A stretch of DNA of 64,000 nt from Streptomyces sp. NBC_00287 (GTDB lineage: Bacteria > Actinomycetota > Actinomycetes > Streptomycetales > Streptomycetaceae): positions 682,001-746,000 of the forward strand of contig NZ_CP108053.1 in assembly GCF_036173105.1 (NCBI RefSeq), written 5' to 3'. Below the pieces are notes generated by a model. It searched no databases. It was not told where the DNA came from and worked only from the letters and a program-made list of their open reading frames with translations. The translations under genes were made by a program, and so were the position numbers. Positions 8,899-18,193 of this stretch are shown here, in pieces. Position 1 is the first letter of the stretch. Each line of letters begins with the position of its first letter.

Positions 8899-11136
8899 TC
8901 AGTGCCCGCCCGACGCCCCCTGCTGCCGCAGCGCCGCGACCCTCCGGTACAGCTCCACCGCCTCGGCGGCGCGGCCGAGTTGTTCCAGGCAGTGGGCCTC
9001 GTCGTTGCGGCTGGCGAGGGTGTCGGGGTGGGCCGGGCCCAAGACGCGTTCGCGGGCCGTGGCCACCCTGCGGTACTCGGTGAGGGCGTCGGGCCAGCGG
9101 CCCAGCCAGCCGAGGCCGACAGCGACCTCGCGGCGGCTGACAAGGGTGTCCGGATGGTCGGGGCCGAGGACGCGCTCGCGGATCGCGCACACGTCACGGG
9201 ACTCGGCCAGGGCCTCCTCCCAGCGGCCGAGCCGGCCGAGGTTGACGCCGAGGCCGTGGCGGGCGCGCAGGGTCTCGGGGTGGGTGGGGCCGTGCACCCG
9301 GGTGCGGTCGTCGATCAGCTCGCGGTAGAGCTGGAGGGCCTCCGCGCTGCGGCCGAGGCGGCCAAGGCTGATCCCGACCTCGTAGCGGGCGGCGAGGGTG
9401 TCGGCGTGGTCGGGGCCGAGCGCCTGGGCACGGGCCTCGGCGACCTCGTGGTAGGTGTGCAGTGCCTCCGCCCAGCGGCCCAACTGTCCCAGCGCGTAGG
9501 CGACTTCGTAACGGGTGACCAGCGTTTCCGGGTGGTCGGGGCCGAGCACCCGGGCGCGCGCGGCGACGACCTCGCAGGCCATGCGGTACGAGTCCTCCAG
9601 GCGTCCGAGGCGGCTGAGGTTGAAGGCCAGGTTGTGGCGGCAGCGCAGGGTGTCGGGGTGGTCGGCGCCCATGGCCCGTTCCCGCGCGGCGAGCACCGAG
9701 GTGTACACCTGGTGGGCGTCGAAATGGCGGCCCAACTGGCCCAGTACGTATGCCATTTCCTGGCGTGCGGCGAGCGTTTCGGGATGGTCCGGGCCGAGTG
9801 CGAGGCTCCTGGCCCGGGCGACGTGTTTGTACTCGCGCAGGGCGTCGGCGGCGCGGCCGGTGCGGCTGAGGGTGAAGGCGACCTCGTAGCGGCTGGCGAG
9901 GGTGTCGGGGTGGTCGGGGCCGAGCAGGTGCTCGCGCTCGGCGGCGACCGCACGGTGGACTTCTCCGGCCTCCGCCCAGCGGCCGAGCCGGCCGAGGCTG
10001 AGCCCGGCGTTGTGCCGGCCGGCCAGCGCGGTGAGCGCCTCCGGGTCGGGGGCGGGCGGGTTCTGGGCCGCGGGTTCCTCGGGCCGGCCGGCGGCGGGGC
10101 GCGGGATCCACTCGCCGGTGAGGCCGGCTCCGGCGTCCGGGGGTGCGGCGCTCAGTCCGGCGCCGGTGGCCTTGTGGCCGGTGGTCATGCCCTGCGTCCA
10201 GGACGGCAGCCGTCCCTCGCGGCCGAGGGGCTCGGGCGGCCGCAGCGCCGGACGCGGGGTGAGGACGGTCGGCACGTACGTCGGTGTGCCGCGGCCGACG
10301 CCGATCCGGCGGCCCACCTCGCGCGCGTCGTGCGGCCGGTCCTCGGGGCTCTTGGCCAGCAGGGCCAGGATGATCTCTTGCAGGAACTCGGGGAGTTCGG
10401 ACCGGTGTTCACGGGGCGGCCGGGGCGGGGTGTCGCGGTGGCCGACGAGGACGGCCCAGGCGTCGTCGAGGTCGAAGGGCGGTACGCCGGTGGCGATCTC
10501 GTAGAGCACACAGCCCAGCGAGTACAGGTCGCTGCGCTGGTCGACCTCCGCACCGCCGATCTGCTCCGGGGACATGTAGTGCGGGGTGCCCATGGCGATG
10601 CCGGTGCCGGTCAGCCGGGAGGTGAAGCCGATGTCGGCGCCGAGGCGGGCGATGCCGAAGTCGCAGATCTTCACGGCGCCGTCGGTGAGGCGCACGATGT
10701 TCGCGGGCTTCAGGTCGCGGTGCACGATGCCCTGTTGGTGGGTGTAGGCGAGGGCTGCGGTGACCTGGTCGGCGATGTCGACGACGGCGGGCACGGGCAG
10801 CGGATGGTGTTTGTTGTCCTCCAGCAGCTGGCTGAGGTTACGCCCCTCCAGCAGTTCCATCACGAGGTACAGAATGCCGTCGGACTCCCCGAAGTCATGG
10901 ACGACGGTGACCCCGCGGTGTTGAAGCGCCGCGGCCACCCGGGCCTCGCGGCGGAACCGCTCCCGCAGCACCCGCGTGAACGACTGGTCATGATGCGGGC
11001 CCAGCGGTTTGAGGCACTTCACGGCGACATGACGGCCGAGCGATTCGTCACGCGCCCGCCACACCTCGCCCATGCCGCCGCGCCCGATCAGATCCAGCAG
11101 CCGGTACCGGCCCTGGATCAGCCTGCTGTCCCCCAT
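8899..11136 (-). CDS. Ser/Thr protein kinase fused to TPR repeats
   Basis: A 745-aa soluble Hanks-type kinase. The glycine loop is IGRGGMGEVW, the ATP-anchoring Lys40 is in HVAVK, the catalytic loop is HRDLKPAN (139-146) and the metal-binding motif is DFG (159-161), with the APE-like segment MSPEQIGG. The domain is complete and should be active. A Pro-rich linker of about 100 residues follows, then nine 42-residue TPR units at 374-735. There is no membrane segment or PASTA domain, so sensing is probably by the TPR array. It converges on the CHAT operon, whose CHAT protein is also TPR-rich, and the two may form one signalling unit (inference). A CATACT -10-like hexamer lies 53 bp upstream of the start (complement of 11189-11194). 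Confidence 0.93.
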   Translation of the reverse strand: MGDSRLIQGRYRLLDLIGRGGMGEVWRARDESLGRHVAVKCLKPLGPHHDQSFTRVLRERFRREARVAAALQHRGVTVVHDFGESDGILYLVMELLEGRNLSQLLEDNKHHPLPVPAVVDIADQVTAALAYTHQQGIVHRDLKPANIVRLTDGAVKICDFGIARLGADIGFTSRLTGTGIAMGTPHYMSPEQIGGAEVDQRSDLYSLGCVLYEIATGVPPFDLDDAWAVLVGHRDTPPRPPREHRSELPEFLQEIILALLAKSPEDRPHDAREVGRRIGVGRGTPTYVPTVLTPRPALRPPEPLGREGRLPSWTQGMTTGHKATGAGLSAAPPDAGAGLTGEWIPRPAAGRPEEPAAQNPPAPDPEALTALAGRHNAGLSLGRLGRWAEAGEVHRAVAAEREHLLGPDHPDTLASRYEVAFTLSRTGRAADALREYKHVARARSLALGPDHPETLAARQEMAYVLGQLGRHFDAHQVYTSVLAARERAMGADHPDTLRCRHNLAFNLSRLGRLEDSYRMACEVVAARARVLGPDHPETLVTRYEVAYALGQLGRWAEALHTYHEVAEARAQALGPDHADTLAARYEVGISLGRLGRSAEALQLYRELIDDRTRVHGPTHPETLRARHGLGVNLGRLGRWEEALAESRDVCAIRERVLGPDHPDTLVSRREVAVGLGWLGRWPDALTEYRRVATARERVLGPAHPDTLASRNDEAHCLEQLGRAAEAVELYRRVAALRQQGASGGH
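8932..10017 (-). repeat. 126-bp periodic array encoding kinesin-light-chain-type TPRs
   Basis: The DNA repeats every 126 bp and encodes nine 42-residue units separated by eight linkers of the form LGPDHPxTL (variants AMGADHPDTL, VHGPTHPETL, VLGPAHPDTL). The units are close enough that internal recombination could change copy number. This TPR subtype is common in bacterial STAND/NB-ARC and CHAT proteins. Confidence 0.9.
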
Positions 11137-11454
11137 CTCCCGCGCTCGCCCCCGTCACTGTGGTCCCCCGCCCGCCCCTGGCTCGTCCAGTATGGCGAGC
11201 TGTCGTCCGAGTTTGTACGGTGCCGGGCGCGCGCCGGGCCGAGCCTCGACATGGCACGCAGGATGTGTTTGGGCGGGAGTTGCCGGCGCAGATGTGCGGG
11301 AATGGCGCGCGGCAGGATGCCGGTGGCACGCAACTGACGGGTGACGGTGGTGGGTTCGGGGGCGGATCTGCCGTGCAGCTCGTGGGCGTACGGCGGCAGA
11401 GCAGGCGTACGCCGGCTGCGCCACGCGCCGCCGTCAACTTGCCCTGCCCGCCCG
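11137..11454. other. 318-bp gap: kinase promoter region and a terminator hairpin
   Basis: Holds the upstream region of the kinase gene on its left side. On the right is a perfect inverted repeat GGCGTACG-13 nt-CGTACGCC at 11385-11413, 41 bp beyond the acyl-CoA dehydrogenase stop, which fits a terminator. I see no convincing gene here. Confidence 0.5.
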
Positions 11455-12633
11455 CTAACGCCGAACGCGCGGCATCCCCAGACCGATCCACGAGATGATC
11501 TCCCGCTGGATCTCGTTGTTGCCGCCGCCGAAGGTGAAGATGACCGCGGAGCGGTAGCCGCGCTCCAGTTCGCCGTGGAGGATCGCGCCCGCGGAGCCCT
11601 CCTTGAGGGCGCCGGGTGCGGCGACGATCTCCATGAGCCAGGCGTAGGCGTCGCGGCGGGCCTCGGAGCCGTAGACCTTGACGGCCGAGGCGTCCTGGGG
11701 GGTGAGGGTGCCGTCCTGGACGGCTTGGACCATCTGCCAGTTGAGGAGTTTCAGGGCGTCGAGGCGGACGTGGGTCTGGGCGAGGCGGCGGCGCACCCAG
11801 GGCAGGTCGACGACGCGACGGCCGTCGGCGAGTTTGGTCTCGGTCGCCCAGCGCTGGACGTCGTGAAAGGCGCGGATCGCCATGGTGCCGTGGGCGGCGA
11901 GGGTGACGCGCTCGTGGTTGAGCTGGTTGGTGATCAGCCGCCAGCCCTGGTTCTCGGCGCCGACGCGACGGGAGACGTGGACGCGGACGTTCTCGTAGTA
12001 GCTGGCGGTGGTGTCGTGGCCGGCGAGGGTGTTGATCAGGGTGCAGGAGTAGCCGGGGTCGCTGGTGGGGACGAGCAGCATGGTGATGCCCTTGTGCGGC
12101 GGGGCGCCCGGGTCGGTGCGCACCGCCAGCCAGACCCAGTCCGCGGTGTCGCCGTTGGTCGTCCAGATCTTCTGCCCGTTGACGACGTACTCGTCGCCGT
12201 CGCGGACCGCGCGCGTACGCAGGGATGCAAGGTCGGTACCGGCGTCGGGCTCGCTGTAGCCGATCGCGAAGTCGAGTTCGCCGGAGAGGATGCGCGGCAG
12301 GAAGTACGCCTTCTGCTCGTCGGTGCCGAACTGCATGATCGTCGGTCCGACGGTGTTCAGCGCCATCAGCGGCAGCGGTACGCCCGCCTGGGCAGCCTCG
12401 TCGAAGAAGATGAACTGTTCCATCGCGCTCAGGCCGCGTCCGCCGTACTCCTTGGGCCAGCCCACGCCGAGCCAGCCGTCGCCGCCGAGGCGCCGGATCG
12501 TCTCGCGGTAGAAGCGCTTCTGGGCGGCGGGGTCGGTGTGCCGGGTGAGCGCTGTGTCCGGCACCAGCTCGGCGAAGTAGGCGCGCAGTTCGGTGCGCAG
12601 CCGCTGCTGCTCGGGCGTGTGGTCGAGATGCAC
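11455..12633 (-). CDS. acyl-CoA dehydrogenase
   Basis: FAD-dependent acyl-CoA dehydrogenase of 392 aa, the usual family length. Visible features are the N-terminal helical domain (PEQQRLRTELRAYFAE), the beta-domain signatures IGYSEPDAGTDLASLRTRA and GQKIWTTNG, and the C-terminal FGGGNNEIQREIISW segment. The last is the FAD-contacting motif (typically GTxEIQR), here GGNNEIQR as in several actinobacterial FadE paralogs used for branched or sterol side-chain substrates. The GTG start at 12633 is preceded by GGAGG at 5 bp, which settles the start. No other beta-oxidation genes adjoin it, so the substrate is open. Confidence 0.92.
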   Translation of the reverse strand: MHLDHTPEQQRLRTELRAYFAELVPDTALTRHTDPAAQKRFYRETIRRLGGDGWLGVGWPKEYGGRGLSAMEQFIFFDEAAQAGVPLPLMALNTVGPTIMQFGTDEQKAYFLPRILSGELDFAIGYSEPDAGTDLASLRTRAVRDGDEYVVNGQKIWTTNGDTADWVWLAVRTDPGAPPHKGITMLLVPTSDPGYSCTLINTLAGHDTTASYYENVRVHVSRRVGAENQGWRLITNQLNHERVTLAAHGTMAIRAFHDVQRWATETKLADGRRVVDLPWVRRRLAQTHVRLDALKLLNWQMVQAVQDGTLTPQDASAVKVYGSEARRDAYAWLMEIVAAPGALKEGSAGAILHGELERGYRSAVIFTFGGGNNEIQREIISWIGLGMPRVRR

Positions 12634-12716
12634 GGCGCCTCCAGGGTTCCCCTCGGCCGGTCCTGACGGCGCACACCGTAGAACGTGTTCCAGAAATAGG
12701 GAATGCCGGGGACGCC

Positions 12717-13091
12717 TCACATCAGCAAGGCCAGAAAGTCCGTGCACGCCTGGGCGCACTCACGGCACGCCTTCGCGCCGTCCTCCGCGCCGGGCCATCC
12801 GTCGAAGACATGCGCGCACTCCAGGCACACCGTGCGGCACCACTCCAGTTGGACACGGACGCCGCCCTCGTCCGTGAGGCCCTGCTCGGACAGCACACGG
12901 CAGGTCGCGTCGCACACCTCGGCGCACATGATGCCCTTACGCCGTACGAGTTCCTCTTCCGCCGTCCCGTCCGGTTCCGCCAGGCTCGCGCGCAGCGCGC
13001 AGGCGCGCGCACACTCGGTGCACGCCTGCGCGCACGCGAAGCGGTCCTCCAGGTACTGGAAGAGCTGCTGCTGCGAAGTTGTCGAGGTCAC
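12717..13091 (-). CDS. four-helix-bundle copper-binding protein (Csp-like)
   Basis: A 124-aa protein with 13 cysteines in CxxxC-type spacing along predicted helices: CAQACTECARAC, CAEVCDATC, CRTVCLECAH and CRECAQAC. This is the pattern of DUF326 and the cytosolic copper storage protein Csp3, in which Cys lining a four-helix bundle hold many Cu(I) ions. There is no signal peptide, so storage would be cytosolic, as for Csp3. It stands alone, with no copper exporter or CsoR beside it. Confidence 0.9.
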   Translation of the reverse strand: MTSTTSQQQLFQYLEDRFACAQACTECARACALRASLAEPDGTAEEELVRRKGIMCAEVCDATCRVLSEQGLTDEGGVRVQLEWCRTVCLECAHVFDGWPGAEDGAKACRECAQACTDFLALLM

Positions 13092-13162
13092 AGGGTGCGG
13101 GTAGCCGTCGCGAGGGGCGTCAAACCAGGTTCGCCGCAGGCGCGAGGGGTACTCGCGAGCCC

Positions 13163-13528
13163 ATGAACACGACCTGGCTGGACCTGGCCGCCGAGAGCGG
13201 CGCCCTCGGCATCGGACTGATCGTCGCGAGCGTGGTGGTCGTGGCCGTGCTCCTCGGTGCCTTCGTCCTGGGCGGACGGATCAGGCGCCGAGAACCGGCC
13301 CCGCCGCGCCCGGAGCAGCAGCCCCGGCTGCCCGACGAGGGCCCCGTCCGTGAGGAGCTGCAGAACCGGGAGCCCGACGAGGTGCCCAGGAGCGAGCACC
13401 GGCTGACCCCGCACGAGATGCCCGCCCACGGCAACCTCCCGTCCCGGCCGGGCCCGGAGCGCAAACGGCCCCGCTGGGACGAGGGCAGCAGCGGTTCCTT
13501 CGGCAGCGGCGGCCCGGGCGGAACCTGA
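13163..13528 (+). CDS. DUF6479-like small membrane protein
   Basis: A 121-aa protein with one transmembrane segment at about residues 14-37 (LGIGLIVASVVVVAVLLGAFVL), followed by a basic GGRIRRRE stop-transfer and a long charged Pro/Glu-rich tail containing REPDEVPRSEHRLTPHEM. I recognise this architecture as the Streptomyces DUF6479 family, whose function is unknown. ATG 13163 is divergent from the copper protein by 71 bp. The gene at 13568 follows after 39 bp and may be co-transcribed. Confidence 0.8.
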   Translation: MNTTWLDLAAESGALGIGLIVASVVVVAVLLGAFVLGGRIRRREPAPPRPEQQPRLPDEGPVREELQNREPDEVPRSEHRLTPHEMPAHGNLPSRPGPERKRPRWDEGSSGSFGSGGPGGT

Positions 13529-13567
13529 CGCACACCTGCGCAACCCATCCCGAGGGAAGTGAGAACC

Positions 13568-13912
13568 ATGGCCGACCGCGACACCCTGCCCCTGCCCGAC
13601 TACGATCATCTGCCGATCGGCGGGCTGGAGAGCCGCGTCCGGTCACTGAGCTCCGACGAGGTCGAGGAGCTGCTGGCGTACGAGCGTTCGCACGCCGACC
13701 GGCTGCCGGTGACCGAGCTGCTGGCCAACCGGCTGGAGCAGCTGGAGTCGGGCGCCGAGCCCACCGGGGGCGACCCCGGCGCCCTGCGTCCGGAACAGCG
13801 CGAGGGTCACTCGGGCTCCCCGGTGTCCCCCGCAACCTCGCCCCAGCCCTTCAGCCCGCCGCCGCACGGCACGCCGGACCAGCGGGGCAAGCCGAAGGGT
13901 GATCGTACGTAG
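13568..13912 (+). CDS. conserved small protein, LPDYDHLP family (DUF8129-like)
   Basis: A 114-aa soluble protein. Its N-terminal half carries LPLPDYDHLPIGGLESRVRS and LLAYERSHADRLPVTELLANRLEQL, a conserved actinobacterial helical module that I recall as DUF8129. The C-terminal half is Pro/Gly-rich and likely disordered. GGAAGTGAG precedes the ATG. Function unknown. Confidence 0.75.
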   Translation: MADRDTLPLPDYDHLPIGGLESRVRSLSSDEVEELLAYERSHADRLPVTELLANRLEQLESGAEPTGGDPGALRPEQREGHSGSPVSPATSPQPFSPPPHGTPDQRGKPKGDRT

Positions 13913-13989
13913 CTCTCCGTTTCCCGGCGCGGCAGCCAGGGCTTCCTGCTGGCGCTCACCGAGGGGTTCGCCGGCTCACCCCTGCGCTC

Positions 13990-16371
13990 TCAGGAGCCCC
14001 AGCTCCACTCCGCGATCTCCGGCAGATCGGTGCCGTGCTCGCGGATCCAGACGTGGTGGCGGGTACGTGCGTCGGCCATTTCCTGGCGTACGGCCGCCGC
14101 GCGCACCGCGAGTCCGGGGACGCGGTCGATGACGTCCATGACCAGGCGGTAGCGGTCGAGGTCGTTGCGAACGACCATGTCGAAGGGTGTGGTCGTGGTG
14201 CCGGACTCCTTGTAGCCGCGTACGTGCAGGTGGCGGTGGCCGTTGCGGCGGTAGGCGAGGCGGTGGATCAGCCAGGGGTAGCCGTGGTAGGCGAAGATCA
14301 CCGGCTTGTCGGCGGTGAACAGGCCGTCGTACTCGAAGTCGGTCATGCCGTGCGGGTGTTCCTCGCGGGGCATCAGGCGGGCGATGTCGACGACGTTGAC
14401 CACGCGGACGGCGAGCTGGGGCAGATGGCGGCGGAGCAACTGGGCGGCGGCCAGCACCTCTTGGGTGGGTACATCGCCGGCGCAGGCCAGGACCACGTCC
14501 GGCTCGCTGCCGTTCTCGCTGCCCGCCCAGTCCCAGATACCGGCGCCTCGGGCGCAGTGCGCGCGGGCCGCGTCCATGGAGAGCCAGTCGAAGCAGGGCT
14601 GTTTCCCGGCCACGACGACATTGACGTAGTCGCGGCTGCGCAGCGCGTGATCGGCCACGGACAGCAGGGTGTTGGCGTCCGGCGGGAGGTAGACCCGTAC
14701 GACCTGGGGGCTCTTGTTGAGGACGTGGTCGACGAAGCCGGGGTCCTGGTGGGAGAAGCCGTTGTGGTCCTGGCGCCACACGTGCGAGGTGAGCAGGTAG
14801 TTGAGGGAGGCGATGGGCGCGCGCCACGGCAACTCCCTTGATGTCTTGAGCCACTTGATGTGCTGGTTGACCATCGAGTCGACGATGTGCACGAACGCCT
14901 CGTAGCAGGAGAACAGCCCGTGCCGGCCGGTGAGCAGATAGCCCTCCAGCCAGCCCTGGCAGGTGTGTTCGGAGAGGATCTCCAGCACCCGGCCGTGCCG
15001 GTCGAGGTGTTCGTCGACGGGCAGGATCTCGGCCTGCCAGGCCTTGCCGCTGCCGTCGAAGACGGCCTGGAGCCGGTTGGAGGCGGTCTCGTCGGGTCCG
15101 ACGATGCGGAAGTCCCGGCGGTCCGCGGTGTCCTTCATGACCTGGGCGAGGAGGTCGCCGAGGACCCGGGTCGGCTCGTGCAGGGTGGTGCCGGGTTTGT
15201 CGACGGGTACGGCGAACCGGTCGAGAGAGGCGATCGGCAGCTCGCGTACGAGCAGGCCGCCGTTGGCGCGCGGGGTGGCGCCCAGACGGCGGTCGCCCTC
15301 CGGCAGAGGGGCCAGGACGTCCGGGACGGGCCTGCCGTCGGCGTCGAACAGTTCTTCGGGCCGGTACGAGCGCAGCCACTGCTCCAGCTGCCGCAGGTGC
15401 TCGGGGTTCTCGCGGACACCGGCGAGCGGGACCTGGTGGGCGCGCCAGGTGCCCTCGACGGGGACACCGTCGACCTCGGCGGGGCCGGTCCAGCCCTTGG
15501 GCGTGCGCAGCACGATGACCGGCCACCTCGACCGCTCGGTCACCCCTTCCTCACGGGCGCCGCGCTGGATCCCGGCGATACGGTCCAGCGCGGTGTCGAA
15601 GGCCTGGGCCATGGCTCGGTGGACGGCGGCCGGGTCGTCGCCGGAGACGTACAGCGGATCGTGGCCGTAGCCGCGCAGCAGCTCGTCGAGTTCCGGCTCG
15701 GGCAGCCGGGCCAGCACGGTCGGGTTGGCGATCTTGTAGCCGTTGAGGTGCAGGATCGGCAGGACGGCGCCGTCGTGGACCGGGTCGAGGAACTTGTTGG
15801 AGTGCCAGGAGGCGGCCAGCGGCCCGGTCTCCGCCTCGCCGTCGCCGATGACGCAGGCGACGACCAGGCCGGGACTGTCGAAGGCGGCACCGTAGGCATG
15901 GGAGAGCGCGTAGCCCAGCTCACCGCCCTCATGGATCGACCCCGGCGTCTCCGGCGCCACATGGCTGGGCACCCCGCCGGGGAAGGAGAACTGCCTGAAC
16001 AGCCGCCGCATGCCCTCCGCGTCCCGGCCGACGTCCGGGTACGTATCGCTGTAGCTGCCCTCCAGCCAGGAGTTGGCGACCACGGAAGGACCGCCGTGCC
16101 CGGGGCCCCACACGCACAGCGCGTCGAGCCCCCGCGCCTTGATCACCCGGTTCAGGTGGGTGTACACGAGGTTCAGGCCGGGCGAGGTGCCCCAGTGGCC
16201 CAGCAGCCGCGGCTTGAGGTGCTCGGCGCTGAGCGGCTCGCGCAGCAGCGGATTGGCGAGCAGGTAGATCTGTCCGGCGGCCAGATAGTTGGCCGCGCGC
16301 CAGTGGGCGTCCAGGGTGCGCAGCTCGTCGTCGGTCAGTACGGTGCTGTTCGGGTGTTCGACCTCGGACAC
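13990..16371 (-). CDS. xfp: phosphoketolase
   Basis: Thiamine-diphosphate enzyme that splits xylulose 5-phosphate and/or fructose 6-phosphate with phosphate into acetyl phosphate and a smaller sugar phosphate. At 793 aa it matches the family. Visible motifs are GPGHGGP (89-95), [18 protein letters not shown] (176-184, the ThDP/metal site) and the C-terminal half with YTHLNR-type and [13 protein letters not shown] segments. GTG 16371 is preceded by AGGAG, which confirms the start. It is divergent from ppk2 by 60 bp. The product acetyl phosphate can yield ATP through acetate kinase, so the pairing with PPK2 and a stress protein suggests an energy-limitation locus (inference). Whether it prefers Xu5P or F6P cannot be told by eye. 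Confidence 0.97.
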   Translation of the reverse strand: MSEVEHPNSTVLTDDELRTLDAHWRAANYLAAGQIYLLANPLLREPLSAEHLKPRLLGHWGTSPGLNLVYTHLNRVIKARGLDALCVWGPGHGGPSVVANSWLEGSYSDTYPDVGRDAEGMRRLFRQFSFPGGVPSHVAPETPGSIHEGGELGYALSHAYGAAFDSPGLVVACVIGDGEAETGPLAASWHSNKFLDPVHDGAVLPILHLNGYKIANPTVLARLPEPELDELLRGYGHDPLYVSGDDPAAVHRAMAQAFDTALDRIAGIQRGAREEGVTERSRWPVIVLRTPKGWTGPAEVDGVPVEGTWRAHQVPLAGVRENPEHLRQLEQWLRSYRPEELFDADGRPVPDVLAPLPEGDRRLGATPRANGGLLVRELPIASLDRFAVPVDKPGTTLHEPTRVLGDLLAQVMKDTADRRDFRIVGPDETASNRLQAVFDGSGKAWQAEILPVDEHLDRHGRVLEILSEHTCQGWLEGYLLTGRHGLFSCYEAFVHIVDSMVNQHIKWLKTSRELPWRAPIASLNYLLTSHVWRQDHNGFSHQDPGFVDHVLNKSPQVVRVYLPPDANTLLSVADHALRSRDYVNVVVAGKQPCFDWLSMDAARAHCARGAGIWDWAGSENGSEPDVVLACAGDVPTQEVLAAAQLLRRHLPQLAVRVVNVVDIARLMPREEHPHGMTDFEYDGLFTADKPVIFAYHGYPWLIHRLAYRRNGHRHLHVRGYKESGTTTTPFDMVVRNDLDRYRLVMDVIDRVPGLAVRAAAVRQEMADARTRHHVWIREHGTDLPEIAEWSWGS

Positions 16372-16431
16372 GGGGGGACTCCTAAGTCATCGACGGGGTC
16401 ATCGACAGGTCGTCGGGCGGTGGGAGGCGGC

Positions 16432-17235
16432 ATGGCCGGCAACAAGGCGGAGAAACTGCCGCGCAAGACGTATGAGAAGGAACTGCTGCGGCTGCAGACG
16501 GAGTTGGTGCAGCTGCAGGAGTGGGTGCGTGCCGAGGGCGCCCGTCTTGTCGTCATCTTCGAGGGGCGGGACGCGGCGGGCAAGGGCGGCACCATCAAAC
16601 GGGTCACGGAGCATCTGAACCCGCGCGTGGCGCGGATCGCGGCCCTGCCCACGCCGACCGAGCGCGAGCGCACGCAGTGGTATTTCCAGCGGTACGTCGA
16701 GCATCTGCCGGCCGGCGGGGAGATCGTGCTGTTCGACCGCAGCTGGTACAACCGGGCCGGTGTCGAGCATGTGATGGGCTTCTGCACCAAGGCGGAGTAC
16801 CAGCTCTTCCTGCGGCAATGCCCCATTTTCGAGCGGATGCTCGTCGAGGACGGGATCCTGCTGCGCAAGTACTGGTTCTCGGTCAGCGACGAGGAGCAGC
16901 AGGACCGCTTCCGGCGCCGCCTGGAGGATCCGCTGCGGCGCTGGAAGCTGTCGCCGATGGACCTGGAGTCGATCACCCGTTGGGAGGAGTACTCCCGGGC
17001 CAAGGACGAGATGCTGATCCACACCGACATCGCGGAGGCGCCCTGGTACGTCGTCGAGAGCGACGACAAGCGCCGCGCCCGGGTGAACATGATCGCCCAC
17101 CTGCTGGATTCGGTGCCTTACAAGGACGTGCCGCCGCCGGTGCTGGAGCTGCCGGAGCGGCCGCCGTCGACCGGGTACGAGCGCCCGCCGCGCGATCTGC
17201 AAACCTACGTGCCGGATCACGCGGCGAGCCTGTAG
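16432..17235 (+). CDS. ppk2: polyphosphate kinase 2
   Basis: PPK2-family kinase of 267 aa that moves phosphate between polyphosphate and nucleotides. The Walker A motif GRDAAGKGGT is at 45-54, the catalytic Walker B-like FDRSWYNRAG at 101-110 and the lid region with RRRLEDPLRRWKLSPMDLES after it. The length and one-domain form match class I short PPK2 enzymes, which mostly regenerate ATP or GTP from polyphosphate; the direction here is not provable by eye. GGGAGG precedes ATG 16432. Its stop codon directly abuts that of the convergent universal stress gene. Confidence 0.95.
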   Translation: MAGNKAEKLPRKTYEKELLRLQTELVQLQEWVRAEGARLVVIFEGRDAAGKGGTIKRVTEHLNPRVARIAALPTPTERERTQWYFQRYVEHLPAGGEIVLFDRSWYNRAGVEHVMGFCTKAEYQLFLRQCPIFERMLVEDGILLRKYWFSVSDEEQQDRFRRRLEDPLRRWKLSPMDLESITRWEEYSRAKDEMLIHTDIAEAPWYVVESDDKRRARVNMIAHLLDSVPYKDVPPPVLELPERPPSTGYERPPRDLQTYVPDHAASL

Positions 17236-18117
17236 TCACTGGCCACCGGCGCGTACGACCGCGACCGGGCAGTGGGCGTGGTGCAGCACGGCCTGGCTGA
17301 CCGAGCCGAGCAGCAGCCCGGTGAAGCCGCCCCGGCCACGCGCCCCGACCACCACGAGACCGGCCTCGGCGCTGGCCTCGATCAGCGTGTGGCGGATCCG
17401 GCCGCGCACGAGCCGGCGCTCTACCTCGACGTCCGGGTACTTCTCGCGCAGCCCGCCGAGCGCCTCGGCGAGCACCCGCTCCTCCTCGTCGCGCAGCCGG
17501 TCCTCGTCGTACGTCACGAAAGGCGGGTCGCCCGGGGCCTCGTAGACCCGTTCGGTGTGGGTGTTCCAGGCATGCAGGGCCACCAGGTCGGTGCCGTGCA
17601 GGGAGGCCTGCGTGAAGGCGAACTCGACCGCCGGCTCGGCTTGCGGCGAGCCGTCCACGGCCAGCAGGACCGGGCCGGCGGGTTCCGGCCGGCCGCGCAC
17701 GACCAGGACGGGACAGCCGGCGTGGGCGGCCATGTGCGCGGCGGTGGAGCCGAGCAGCAGGCTGCCGAAGCGGCTCAGGCCCCGGCTGCCGACGACGGCC
17801 AGGGACGCCGTCCGGGTCTCCAGTTCCAGCACCATCACCGGCTCGCCGACGACGACCTCGCGTTCCATCGCCACGTGGGGTGCGGCCGTGCGGGCACGCC
17901 GTTCCGCCTCGGCGAGCGTGCCGTCGATCAGCTCACGCACTCCGGCGCTCGCCGGAGTCCAGGGCGGCACCCGGGGCGGCACATGGAGCGACGGCCACCC
18001 GAAGGCGTGCACCAGCCGGAGCCCCACACCGCGCAGGGCGGCCTCGCGCGCGGCGACCTCCACGGCGGTCAGGCTCGACTCCGATCCGTCCACACCCACG
18101 ACGACAGGACCGCTCAT
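17236..18117 (-). CDS. tandem-domain universal stress protein
   Basis: A 293-aa protein made of two UspA domains. Each carries the ATP-binding G-x2-G-x9-G(S) signature: VVGSRGLSRFGSLLLGS in the first and VVGARGRGGFTGLLLGS in the second. The N-terminus VVVGVDGSESS and the inter-domain VLLAVDGSPQAE are both typical. Tandem ATP-binding Usp proteins in actinobacteria belong to hypoxia and stationary-phase regulons. ATG 18117 follows GAAGGGAG; the GTG one codon earlier is an alternative. It lies 76 bp downstream of the GH65 gene on the same strand and may share its transcript. Confidence 0.95.
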   Translation of the reverse strand: MSGPVVVGVDGSESSLTAVEVAAREAALRGVGLRLVHAFGWPSLHVPPRVPPWTPASAGVRELIDGTLAEAERRARTAAPHVAMEREVVVGEPVMVLELETRTASLAVVGSRGLSRFGSLLLGSTAAHMAAHAGCPVLVVRGRPEPAGPVLLAVDGSPQAEPAVEFAFTQASLHGTDLVALHAWNTHTERVYEAPGDPPFVTYDEDRLRDEEERVLAEALGGLREKYPDVEVERRLVRGRIRHTLIEASAEAGLVVVGARGRGGFTGLLLGSVSQAVLHHAHCPVAVVRAGGQ

Positions 18118-18142
18118 CACCGGTCTCCCTTCTCCGGGCTCT

Positions 18143-18156
18143 CCCGGATATCCGGG
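18143..18156. promoter_or_regulatory. 14-bp perfect palindrome upstream of usp
   Basis: CCCGGATATCCGGG, followed at once by TATCCG, lies 26 bp before the universal stress protein start, in the 76-bp gap after GH65. It has no loop, so an operator fits better than a terminator. The cognate protein is unknown. Confidence 0.4.
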
Positions 18157-18193
18157 TATCCGAAGAGCCGGTTTCCAGCCTCTCGCCCCGAGG

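Noticed and set aside
8902..11337. Plus-strand open frame of about 800 codons opposite the TPR kinase
   Set aside because: Its periodic composition simply reflects the 126-bp repeats of the real gene on the other strand.
16372..16400. GACT-CCTA-AGTC dyad between phosphoketolase and ppk2, considered as a DosR/DevR box
   Set aside because: The spacing differs from GGGACT-WW-AGTCCC and the AGGAG within it is the ribosome binding site of the phosphoketolase gene.
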